This document shows positions 37,829 through 44,835 of a stretch of DNA of 64,000 bases, in pieces. Made by a program: the position numbers and the translations under genes. A model generated the notes under the pieces. That model was not told the origin of the DNA. It was given only the letters and a program-made list of their open reading frames with translations, and searched no databases. Source of the DNA: Prevotella sp. (GTDB lineage Bacteria; Bacteroidota; Bacteroidia; Bacteroidales; Bacteroidaceae); assembly GCA_017477435.1 (NCBI GenBank), contig JAFUVV010000009.1, positions 1-64,000 on the forward strand. The letters are read 5' to 3'. Within the stretch, counting starts at the first letter, position 1. Each line of letters opens with the position of its first letter.

Positions 37829-37852
37829 AAACAGGGGCGAAAACCCCTGTTT
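37829..37852 (-). terminator. Terminator of the blaI/blaR1-like operon
   Basis: AAACAGGGG/CCCCTGTTT with a TTTTCG loop on the minus strand followed by a T-rich run. Confidence 0.88.
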
Positions 37853-37894
37853 ACAATATACCTAGAAAAACTTATTGCAATAACCTAAAAAACA

Positions 37895-39514
37895 CTATTG
37901 AAGCTTGAAATTCACAGGTAAATTATACTCGCACACAACGTTTTTACCATCCTTAGTGGCAGGTTTCCACTTCGGCATGTTACGCACGACGCGCAAAGCC
38001 TCGGCAGAGAGCTGGGGATCGACGCTCCTGATTATTTGCTCATTCTCTATATCGCCATCGGGAGTCACAATAAACCTGACTAGCACTACTCCATCGATGC
38101 CGCGCTCCTGACACTCCTTCGGGAAACGAAGGTTCTCATGCATATAGCTTTTCATCTCTTCCACACCGCCCGGGAACTCAGGTTGAGTGTCAACATCATA
38201 AGCCAACTTGGGCTTCTCGGACTTGCTGTTTAAATCAATGCCATAAACCACTGTCGTTTTACCCGTTACAATCGGAGTCAAAGGTATTCCCTCTTTATTG
38301 GAAATAAACACCACACCGCCTTTTCCTGGTTCACCATAAATTCTCACAGCGTCCTCACCATTGAGATACTTTACGTCCCAATTGCTAGAGTCAGGAATGG
38401 TCACTTTGCCAGTTTCCAAGTCAACAACCGTCGTACTTAAGGGAACATTGATAACCTTAACCACTTTCGTCGTGTCGGCCTTAACATTCTTTACCGGATC
38501 GACACCAACAGCATATTGCTGAACAGACGGTTTCACAACATCGCCAACCACCTCCTTCACTTCGGCAACAGGCGATTCTTTAATAACTTCGGGGATAATC
38601 TTATCCGCCATTTTCTCACTCTCAGCCTCGATATGGCTGACCATCTGCACCACCTCCTGACGTGCAAAGGCGGCGATGGCAACAACAGCAAGCGGCAGAA
38701 CTATCGCCGCGCGCAGGCGTTGCCAAGGGTTTGATTTTTTCTTACTCATCATTTTTATACGTTTTTTTAATGAATTTTTATTGAAATTATTTGCCAGAGA
38801 GAACAATCTTTCTCCCACGGCCTTACGGATGAGCAACATCTGGTAATGCTCGACATCCACTCCGTCAGAGAGCACGACTTCGTCGGCCTCATACTCGTGC
38901 ACGTCCTGCAACTCGCGCTTTAGCAGCCACGCAGCAGGATTGAACCACTGCAAGACGATTAGCAGGTCGCAGAGAAAAATGTCGATAGAGTGACGCCGAC
39001 GGATGTGAGCAAGTTCGTGAGTGATTATCTCGCAACCGTTCTCCTCGTAGTCGCGACAGTTGACGACAATCCATCGGAACCAGCTGAACGGTGGCATGTT
39101 GCCCTCGGTGACAACCACCTGGGCACCGTCGCGATACTCGGCCTTGTGACCGCTCGCAATTATATGCCACAGGCGAAGAAGCGACACTACCTCGGCAATG
39201 AGGAATAACACCACACCAATTATATACGCGGCAAAAAGCAACTGTATCCATGTGATGCCCTTATTCTCCTCTATAACCGTGGCAGAAATGACATAAATAA
39301 CACTCGTGATATCGTTGTTGATGTTTATTGTTGGCGATACGTGGCTTGTAGTTACATGCACAACAGGAACCAAAAGCGACAACGCAACGCACGCAAGCAA
39401 GACAATGCGGTTGAACGTATGAAACGTCTCGCGCGATAGCAGCAACTTGTAGAACAGATAGAACACCGCCAGACAAAGTGCCACCTTTATTGAATATATG
39501 AAAAATGCTGCCAT
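37895..39514 (-). CDS. BlaR1-type M56 membrane metallopeptidase fused to a TonB C-terminal domain
   Basis: 539 residues. Three or four N-terminal membrane segments; zinc motif HELAHIRRRHSIDIFLCDLL with H-E-x-x-H near residue 165 and the downstream HEYEADEVV; a further membrane segment around 267-285 (AAIVLPLAVVAIAAFA); a linker; and a TonB-like C-terminal domain (about 450-539: PEFPGGVEEMKSYMHENLRFP, GVVLVRFIVTPDGDI, MPKWKPATKDGK). No penicillin-binding sensor domain is present, so the signal is unlikely to be a beta-lactam. It pairs with blaI 22 bp upstream. Confidence 0.88.
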   Translation of the reverse strand: MAAFFIYSIKVALCLAVFYLFYKLLLSRETFHTFNRIVLLACVALSLLVPVVHVTTSHVSPTININNDITSVIYVISATVIEENKGITWIQLLFAAYIIGVVLFLIAEVVSLLRLWHIIASGHKAEYRDGAQVVVTEGNMPPFSWFRWIVVNCRDYEENGCEIITHELAHIRRRHSIDIFLCDLLIVLQWFNPAAWLLKRELQDVHEYEADEVVLSDGVDVEHYQMLLIRKAVGERLFSLANNFNKNSLKKRIKMMSKKKSNPWQRLRAAIVLPLAVVAIAAFARQEVVQMVSHIEAESEKMADKIIPEVIKESPVAEVKEVVGDVVKPSVQQYAVGVDPVKNVKADTTKVVKVINVPLSTTVVDLETGKVTIPDSSNWDVKYLNGEDAVRIYGEPGKGGVVFISNKEGIPLTPIVTGKTTVVYGIDLNSKSEKPKLAYDVDTQPEFPGGVEEMKSYMHENLRFPKECQERGIDGVVLVRFIVTPDGDIENEQIIRSVDPQLSAEALRVVRNMPKWKPATKDGKNVVCEYNLPVNFKLQ

Positions 39515-39536
39515 GATTCTTATTGATACTTATCAC

Positions 39537-39899
39537 TTATTTCCTGCCTTTTATCTCGTTTATCATCTCTTGCAGTTCTTCAATGCTGATTTTCTCCTCC
39601 TGGACAAGCGTGGAAACGACACCAAGATATGACTTGTCAAACCATTTTTCGACCAATCCATTCAAAGACTTAGTCTTGTATCCGTCGCGCGTCACCTTGG
39701 CAAAATAGATGTAACAGCGCTGGTTTATCGCTTTGTGAGCCACAAAGCCTTTCTCCTCGAGAATCTTTACAAACGTCGCAATGGTGTTCACATGAGGCTT
39801 AGGCTCAGGATAAAGCGCCTGCATCTCTCGCACCTGCATGTCGCCATGCTCCCAAAGCAAGTTCATAATCTCTTCTTCTTTCTTCGTCAACCTGTCCAT
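39537..39899 (-). CDS. BlaI/MecI-family repressor
   Basis: 120 residues, winged helix: MDRLTKKEEEIMNLLWEHGD, HVNTIATFVKILEEKGFVAH, and a C-terminal dimerisation helix (VVSTLVQEEKISIEELQEMI). It is expected to repress its own operon until cleaved by the M56 partner. ATG at 39899 follows a -7 element at 39952-39945; the frame is open upstream but that part is promoter DNA. Direct repeats TTAGTTA (39963, 39983, 40026) upstream could be operator parts. Confidence 0.9.
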   Translation of the reverse strand: MDRLTKKEEEIMNLLWEHGDMQVREMQALYPEPKPHVNTIATFVKILEEKGFVAHKAINQRCYIYFAKVTRDGYKTKSLNGLVEKWFDKSYLGVVSTLVQEEKISIEELQEMINEIKGRK

Positions 39900-39944
39900 A
39901 TTATGTTTTATGCGTGTTAGACTTCCCTTTATAACTTCACGACG

Positions 39945-39952
39945 CAAATATA
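39945..39952 (-). promoter_or_regulatory. Promoter (-7 element) of the blaI/blaR1-like operon
   Basis: TATATTTG on the minus strand, 45 bp before the blaI ATG. The -33 region reads TTT rather than TTG. TTAGTTA words overlap this region. Confidence 0.55.
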
Positions 39953-40045
39953 CGAGAGGAATTAGTTATTAAACGAATGTTTTTAGTTAAAAGTTCGCCA
40001 AAAGCCAGTTATTTAACTTTCATTATTAGTTATAATCAGAAAACA

Positions 40046-40089
40046 AAAAGGGAAACAACGTCTTTTCGCAAAGAGATTGTTTCCCCTTT
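40046..40089 (-). terminator. Terminator of the amylase gene
   Basis: AAAGGGAAACAA and TTGTTTCCCCTTT arms, just after the amylase stop in the minus direction, followed by T-rich sequence. Confidence 0.75.
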
Positions 40090-40116
40090 CAATGGTTTTT
40101 AATCTGTCCGCACAGT

Positions 40117-41877
40117 CTATCTCACCACCTTGCGTCCGTTCACGATGTAGATTCCTCTGACTGCCGGTTTCTCCACGCGGCGGCCTTGAAGGTCGTAGAT
40201 GGCTGACGGTTCCCCGTCCTTATTTATTAGAATGTCGTCAATCCCAGTGGCGACGGTGGCCTGCAGTCCGTCGATGTTGTAGTATCCTCCGTTTTCGAAC
40301 GGCAGATCGATGGTCTGCGGAGCGCCGTTACTGCTGAAGATGATTCCCGTGGGCAGCGACGACACCGTGCTCAGCGGCTGCGAGTATGTCCACTTGTACA
40401 CTTCGTTGCCGTTTTCGGCCTTGCCGAGATACTGGCAGAGGGCGCCTGGCCATGTGCCGCCGGTGAAGTTACTGCTGCTGTTCCAGCACCAGCATTTGAT
40501 GGTCGACCATGTCTGTGGGGCTTCGAAGAAAGCGCACATCTCGTCGGCTCCTACCGTGCAGAAACTGGGAATATTCACCGATGGCTCGTCGTCGACGATA
40601 TTGTCGAGGGCAGAGATATCGACGCCTTCGCTGACATAGAGTTTGTAGTTCTGCCCCTCGAGGGCAAGCTTATATCCCTCTGTCGACTGCGACGTGACGT
40701 CGCCGAGGAGTATCATGACGTTGCCTTTCGTGCCCTTTGTCTCGGCCACGAAGCCGTTGTCTACTACCTTGTAGTTGTTGGTATTTATCACGCTCTGGTT
40801 GGTAATCCCAGCTGCATGGCGCACGAGGATCATCTTCTTGATGGGGGCTTTATACTTCTTCCAGTGGCTCAGCCACACACATGGAGTGCCTGGCAGCATG
40901 AGCATGAATGCATTGGCCGCCTCGACGTTGGCCTTCAGCATCTTATCATCTTCTCGTCCGGTGTCGTGGTTGTCGAGGAAGGTGACGCTGTATCGGCGCA
41001 GCGACGGCAGATAGGCAAGGTAGCTCGTGCCGGTACCAGCCAGCTTACTCCAGTCGGAGGCGTTGAATGCGTCGCGGATGATGAACTTCAGTGGGAAGTC
41101 GAAGGCTGCACTCTGGATGACATCGTCGACCTTAGTGCCGTTGAGCCAGTTGCGGATGATGGTATAGCTTTCCCAACATTCAGCTACTGAGAACTCGGGC
41201 TTCACCGTCTGATTGTATTTTCCGACGTACTCAGGGGCGTAACCGAGCACGAAATCATAGCGGAATCCGACGTATCCGAGGTTGTTCTTGAGGTAGTCGA
41301 GATATGCCACAACGTTCTTCTGCACGTTCTCGCTCTTGTGGTCGAGGTCGCGTGCGCCGCCCCAGTTCTGACCGGTATCGGCATTCGGACCAAGCGTGTA
41401 GCCCTCATCCTTTGCCTCGTCGCCGGAGCATATATCGCTGGCCGTCAGCTGATAGGTGACTCCGTTTACCGTCTCGGCAGGAAAGTCGACCCAGCTCGAC
41501 ACGCCTAAACGATGGTTTATCACAACGTCTTCGATGATTCCGGTGCCTTTCTCTTTAAAGGTCTTGATCATCGATCTGAGCGCCTCCTCACTTCCGAAAG
41601 CGCTTTTGTGGTCGAACCAATAGATGGGATGATAGCCCATGTTCGAGGTCAGCGAGCCAGCGTAGGCCGAATTAGGCACCCAGATGAGGTCGAAGAACTC
41701 CGACATCTCCTCTGCCTGGGAGGAGAGATTGTCCCACTGGGTGTCGGCATAGGAGTCCCAATAGAATCCCTGCAGCATCACGCCCTCATAGTTCTCAGGC
41801 CATCCCTGTGCCTGCACACCTGCATTGGCAGCAAACATCAGAGCTGCTACGAACAACGGCTTAAGTAAATTTTTCAT
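40117..41877 (-). CDS. GH13 alpha-amylase with starch-binding module, secreted
   Basis: 586 residues; signal peptide MKNLLKPLFVAALMFAANAGVQAQ. GH13 motifs: EDVVINH, GFRYDFVLGY (nucleophile Asp), SVAECWES (acid/base Glu) and FLDNHDT. The region around 445-500 (WSTIKCWCWNSSSNFTGGTWPG) resembles a CBM26-type starch-binding module. The tail IYDLQGRRVEKPAVRGIYIV...KVVR is a sorting-type C-terminus. Endo-cleavage of starch outside the cell. Confidence 0.92.
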   Translation of the reverse strand: MKNLLKPLFVAALMFAANAGVQAQGWPENYEGVMLQGFYWDSYADTQWDNLSSQAEEMSEFFDLIWVPNSAYAGSLTSNMGYHPIYWFDHKSAFGSEEALRSMIKTFKEKGTGIIEDVVINHRLGVSSWVDFPAETVNGVTYQLTASDICSGDEAKDEGYTLGPNADTGQNWGGARDLDHKSENVQKNVVAYLDYLKNNLGYVGFRYDFVLGYAPEYVGKYNQTVKPEFSVAECWESYTIIRNWLNGTKVDDVIQSAAFDFPLKFIIRDAFNASDWSKLAGTGTSYLAYLPSLRRYSVTFLDNHDTGREDDKMLKANVEAANAFMLMLPGTPCVWLSHWKKYKAPIKKMILVRHAAGITNQSVINTNNYKVVDNGFVAETKGTKGNVMILLGDVTSQSTEGYKLALEGQNYKLYVSEGVDISALDNIVDDEPSVNIPSFCTVGADEMCAFFEAPQTWSTIKCWCWNSSSNFTGGTWPGALCQYLGKAENGNEVYKWTYSQPLSTVSSLPTGIIFSSNGAPQTIDLPFENGGYYNIDGLQATVATGIDDILINKDGEPSAIYDLQGRRVEKPAVRGIYIVNGRKVVR

Positions 41878-41923
41878 ATTGCTTTTTATTTAATTTTCAG
41901 TTATTTACGTCAGAAGACGAGTG

Positions 41924-41931
41924 CAAAATTA
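41924..41931 (-). promoter_or_regulatory. Probable -7 element of the amylase gene
   Basis: TAATTTTG on the minus strand, 47 bp before the ATG; no TTG at 19 bp. Confidence 0.45.
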
Positions 41932-41997
41932 ATCATTCTGCAATCTATAGCGGAAAATTGCGCGTCCGTTTTGTTTCATTGTAGCGCGTAAACGATT

Positions 41998-42030
41998 ACG
42001 CCGCGAACGGTTTCCACCGTCCGCGGCGCT
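41998..42030. terminator. Hairpin between manC and the amylase gene
   Basis: ACGCCGCGAACGGT pairs with ACCGTCCGCGGCGCT with one mismatch. The T-run is on the plus strand, but manC ends 18 bp away on the minus strand, so it probably ends manC transcription. Confidence 0.65.
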
Positions 42031-42047
42031 TTTTCTCAGCCGTGATT

Positions 42048-43133
42048 CTACACGAACTTGTCGCCCTTGCGAATTTGCATCTCGTTCAGATATTTCTTTA
42101 TCAAGGCCGACGAGTCTTCCTTCTTGCAGATGAGGAGGACGTTACCCTGCTCGGCTACGATAAAGCCGTCGAGGCCGTTGATGATCGCCATACGTCCCTC
42201 GGGCAGTTTTATCACGTTGCCATGAGAGTTTTCCATCAGTGCCTCAGTGTCGACGAGGACGTTGTCGTCGGCACTTTTCTGCCGGGCTTCGTAGATGCTG
42301 TGCCACGTTCCGAGGTCGGCCCATCCGAAGTCGCACTCCATCACCGTCACGCCTGCAGTCTTCTCCAGCAGGCAATAGTCGAGCGACATGTTAGGCAGGA
42401 GCGGGTAATTCTCCTTTATAAATGCTCTCTCTTCCTCCGGCAAATGCGTCTTTGCAGCTTTCCTGCGCTCTTTTGTCACTGCGGGCACGAGCACTTCGCA
42501 TGTGTCCAGAAGTTGCTGGGCGCCGGAGATGAATAGTCCCGTGTTCCACAGGAACTCTCCGCTCTCGAGGAACATGCGGGCAAACTCACGCTCGGGTTTC
42601 TCGGCGAATGTCTGCACCTTATATACGTCCTTCTCCACCATCTCGCCCATCTGCAGATAGCCGTATCCCGGTTCTGGCCGCGTCGGTCGCACTCCCATCA
42701 CGAGCTGGATGGCGCTGCCTTCGATGAATTCCACTCCCTCACGCATGTTTCTCAGGAATGCTTCTTCATCCTGCACCGTCTGGTCGGACGGCGTGAGGAT
42801 AATCGTTGCCTCGGGATCGACGAGCGATATGCGCCATGCTGCCCACATTGCAGCGGGGGCAGTGTTGCGTGGCACCGGCTCGGCAAGAATGCTCTCTTCG
42901 GCGATATCGGGCAACTGAGTGCGCACAATATCAACATACGGCTCGCCCGTACTGACGAAGATATGGCTGCCGGGAAGCAACTTACGGAATCGGTCGTAGG
43001 TCTGTTGCAACTGCGTACGGCCCACTCCAAAGAAATCAATAAACTGTTTGGGATACTCTTCACGGCTGCACGGCCACAATCGGCGACCTTTCCCGCCGGC
43101 AAATATCAGGCAATATGTATTCTGTTCTTTCAT
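42048..43133 (-). CDS. manC: Mannose-1-phosphate guanylyltransferase
   Basis: 361 residues. Nucleotidyltransferase motif IFAGGKGRRLWPCSREEYPKQF at the N-terminus, PRNTAPAAMWAAW, LTPSDQTV, FAEKPE and WNTGLFI are characteristic of GDP-mannose pyrophosphorylases. Makes GDP-mannose for capsule, O-antigen and GDP-fucose. Start ATG at 43133 (MKEQNTYCLIFAGG); 24 bp of open frame upstream lacks similarity. The C-terminal isomerase domain of bifunctional enzymes is absent. Confidence 0.92.
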   Translation of the reverse strand: MKEQNTYCLIFAGGKGRRLWPCSREEYPKQFIDFFGVGRTQLQQTYDRFRKLLPGSHIFVSTGEPYVDIVRTQLPDIAEESILAEPVPRNTAPAAMWAAWRISLVDPEATIILTPSDQTVQDEEAFLRNMREGVEFIEGSAIQLVMGVRPTRPEPGYGYLQMGEMVEKDVYKVQTFAEKPEREFARMFLESGEFLWNTGLFISGAQQLLDTCEVLVPAVTKERRKAAKTHLPEEERAFIKENYPLLPNMSLDYCLLEKTAGVTVMECDFGWADLGTWHSIYEARQKSADDNVLVDTEALMENSHGNVIKLPEGRMAIINGLDGFIVAEQGNVLLICKKEDSSALIKKYLNEMQIRKGDKFV

Positions 43134-43254
43134 AGAAAAGCTTTTGCGTAAGTACAAGATTTTCGAGGTCTCTCTTTTATTATATAACGACTGAGCATCG
43201 GGTTTTAGTGTAAGTCCGTCTGCTATTTTTCATCTTTTAACATGGTTTTTCACG

Positions 43255-43300
43255 AAAAAAGGGAAGACCCTCGTCTGCCATACAGACAAGAGTATTCCCA
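43255..43300 (-). terminator. Terminator of the HIT-protein gene
   Basis: Minus-strand stem GGGAATACTCTTGTCTG with CAGACGAGGGTCTTCCC (a few mismatches), followed by TTTTTTCG. Confidence 0.75.
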
Positions 43301-43354
43301 TTCGATTGATGTCTGAGCCATGTTTCTCTCTGTAGAGAGGTCTGCTGCTATTAC

Positions 43355-43753
43355 TCAAAGTTTCTGGAACTCAGCATAGATCTTCTGCGATATCTCTCGG
43401 AATTCCTCCTCTGGGATGTCGCTTTTCTTGTTGTGGAAGTCTACGTCGGCCTCGGTGTTCATCGGCAGGAGGTGTATGTGAGCATGTGGCACCTCGAGCC
43501 CGAGCACCACCTGCGCCACCTTCCGGCAACCGAACACGCGCTTGATGGCCACGGCCACCTTCTTTGCGAACACCTCGAAGGCGGCTATCTCGTCGTCGGG
43601 GAGGTCGAAGATGTAGTCTACTTCGTGGCGAGGGATGACGAGCGTATGTCCTTTCGTCACCGGGTTGATGTCGAGGAAAGCATAGAAATGCTCGTCTTCG
43701 GCACACTTATACGACGGTATCTCGCCTGCTGCAATCTTTGAAAATATAGTCAT
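43355..43753 (-). CDS. HIT-family (histidine triad) nucleotide-binding protein
   Basis: 132 residues. Starts TIFSKIAAGEIPSYKCAEDE and holds the HIT motif VPHAHIHLLP. Family members hydrolyse adenosine phosphoramidates or dinucleoside polyphosphates. 207 bp after greA on the same strand; may share its transcript. Confidence 0.92.
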   Translation of the reverse strand: MTIFSKIAAGEIPSYKCAEDEHFYAFLDINPVTKGHTLVIPRHEVDYIFDLPDDEIAAFEVFAKKVAVAIKRVFGCRKVAQVVLGLEVPHAHIHLLPMNTEADVDFHNKKSDIPEEEFREISQKIYAEFQKL

Positions 43754-43812
43754 CTCTAAAAATTGAAAATTTAACCAACGGTCACTGTCTGAGGATGAAT
43801 GTCCGAAGGAGA

Positions 43813-43847
43813 AAGTAAAATTGAAAATTGAAAATCATGATTAGTCC
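43813..43847. repeat. AATTGA-rich intergenic repeat ending in ATGATTAG (copy 4)
   Basis: AAATTGAAAATTGAAAATC then ATGATTAG; lies between greA and the HIT gene. It is followed (43900-43955) by GGGGGCTTCC direct repeats. Confidence 0.6.
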
Positions 43848-43960
43848 GCCACTTGGCCCCTCTCTTTTTTAGCGTTTACGGAGAACACTTTTCTTTCCCT
43901 TTATGGTCTTGGGGGCTTCCTACGCTCTCCTTTAGGGGGCTTGGGGGCTTCCACACTCCT

Positions 43961-44425
43961 CTAATACGAGATATTGTCTATCCTCAGCCGTATAGAGCCG
44001 CGGGGAATCTTTATCTCCACCTCGTCGCCCACTTTCTTGTTGAGCAGTCCCTGGGCAATAGGGGTCTTGATGGAAATCTTGCCTGCCTTCAGGTCGGCTT
44101 CGTTCTCACTCACGATGGTGTACGACATCTTGGCACCGTTGACCAGATTCGTCATCTCCACCTTCGACAGTATCTGCACTGCCTTGGCGTTCAGACGGCT
44201 GACGTCGACGATCTTCGCCTCCGAGATGGTCATCTTCAGACGGTTGATCTTATCCTCTAATCTCGCCTGTGCTTCCTTTGCTGCCTCATATTCCGAGTTC
44301 TCGCTCAGGTCGCCCTTGTCGCGTGCTTCGGCGATGGCCGCCGATGCAGCCGGACGCTCTATCGACTCGAGGCGCTGCAGTTCGGCCACGAGTTTCTCGT
44401 AGCCCTCTTGTGACATGTATGACAT
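43961..44425 (-). CDS. greA: Transcription elongation factor GreA
   Basis: 154 residues. N-terminal coiled coil with the conserved tip (GDLSENSEYEAAKEAQ) containing the acidic residues that stimulate transcript cleavage by RNA polymerase; C-terminal FKBP-like domain (YTIVSENEADLKAGKISIKTPIAQGLLNK). Start ATG at 44425 (MSYMSQEGYEKL), with a second ATG 9 bp later. A long leader (about 170 bp) with a terminator-like hairpin precedes it. Confidence 0.96.
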   Translation of the reverse strand: MSYMSQEGYEKLVAELQRLESIERPAASAAIAEARDKGDLSENSEYEAAKEAQARLEDKINRLKMTISEAKIVDVSRLNAKAVQILSKVEMTNLVNGAKMSYTIVSENEADLKAGKISIKTPIAQGLLNKKVGDEVEIKIPRGSIRLRIDNISY

Positions 44426-44543
44426 AACTATCTATGTTTTTAAATTATTTCCTTGTGTTTCTGGCACTTAACCTTTGTGCTTTTCGCCCGAACCAGCATC
44501 TTTCTAGGTCCTTCCCCTACCCTTTCGGATAGAACAAAAGAAA

Positions 44544-44573
44544 GAATCCCGACATTTTCGCCTGTCGGAATTC
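44544..44573 (-). terminator. Terminator-like hairpin between GH127 and greA, possibly in the greA leader
   Basis: Minus-strand GAATTCCGACA pairs with TGTCGGGATTC around an 8-base loop, then TTTCTTTTG. It lies about 30 bp downstream of the greA -7 element, so it would be in the greA leader, not only at the end of the GH127 transcript. Confidence 0.65.
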
Positions 44574-44603
44574 CATTTACCATGATGTCTGATTTTCTGT
44601 CTG

Positions 44604-44611
44604 CAAAGTTA
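44604..44611 (-). promoter_or_regulatory. Promoter (-7 element) of greA
   Basis: TAACTTTG on the minus strand, about 180 bp before greA; a T-rich stretch in place of a clear -33 TTG. Confidence 0.6.
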
Positions 44612-44750
44612 TGGGAAAAAAATCAGATAAAGAAATTTTTTTTACTTTTTTTATCTTCCGAGCCTTGTTTCTCCCTAAAAGGACAGCCCTTGCTTTCCCC
44701 ACCGGAGCATGTCATACATGCTGTCGACGACAACACAAAACACCAGCGGC

Positions 44751-44835
44751 AGTACATGGCTCGTGTACTTGCAGTACATGGGCTTTGTACTCACAGTACA
44801 TGGCTCTTGTACTCGCAGTACATGGCCTTTGTACT
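44751..44835. repeat. 22-bp tandem hairpin array, GTAC class (4 units)
   Basis: Units at 44751, 44773, 44795 and 44817; stems AGTACA/TGTACT constant (one unit AGTACATGGCTCGTGTACT), middle variable (GGGCTT, GGCTCT, GGCCTT). It abuts the stop codon of the GH127 gene. Confidence 0.85.

Noticed and set aside
37895..39899. Beta-lactam resistance operon
   Set aside because: BlaI/M56 genes are present, but there is no beta-lactamase and no penicillin-binding sensor domain.
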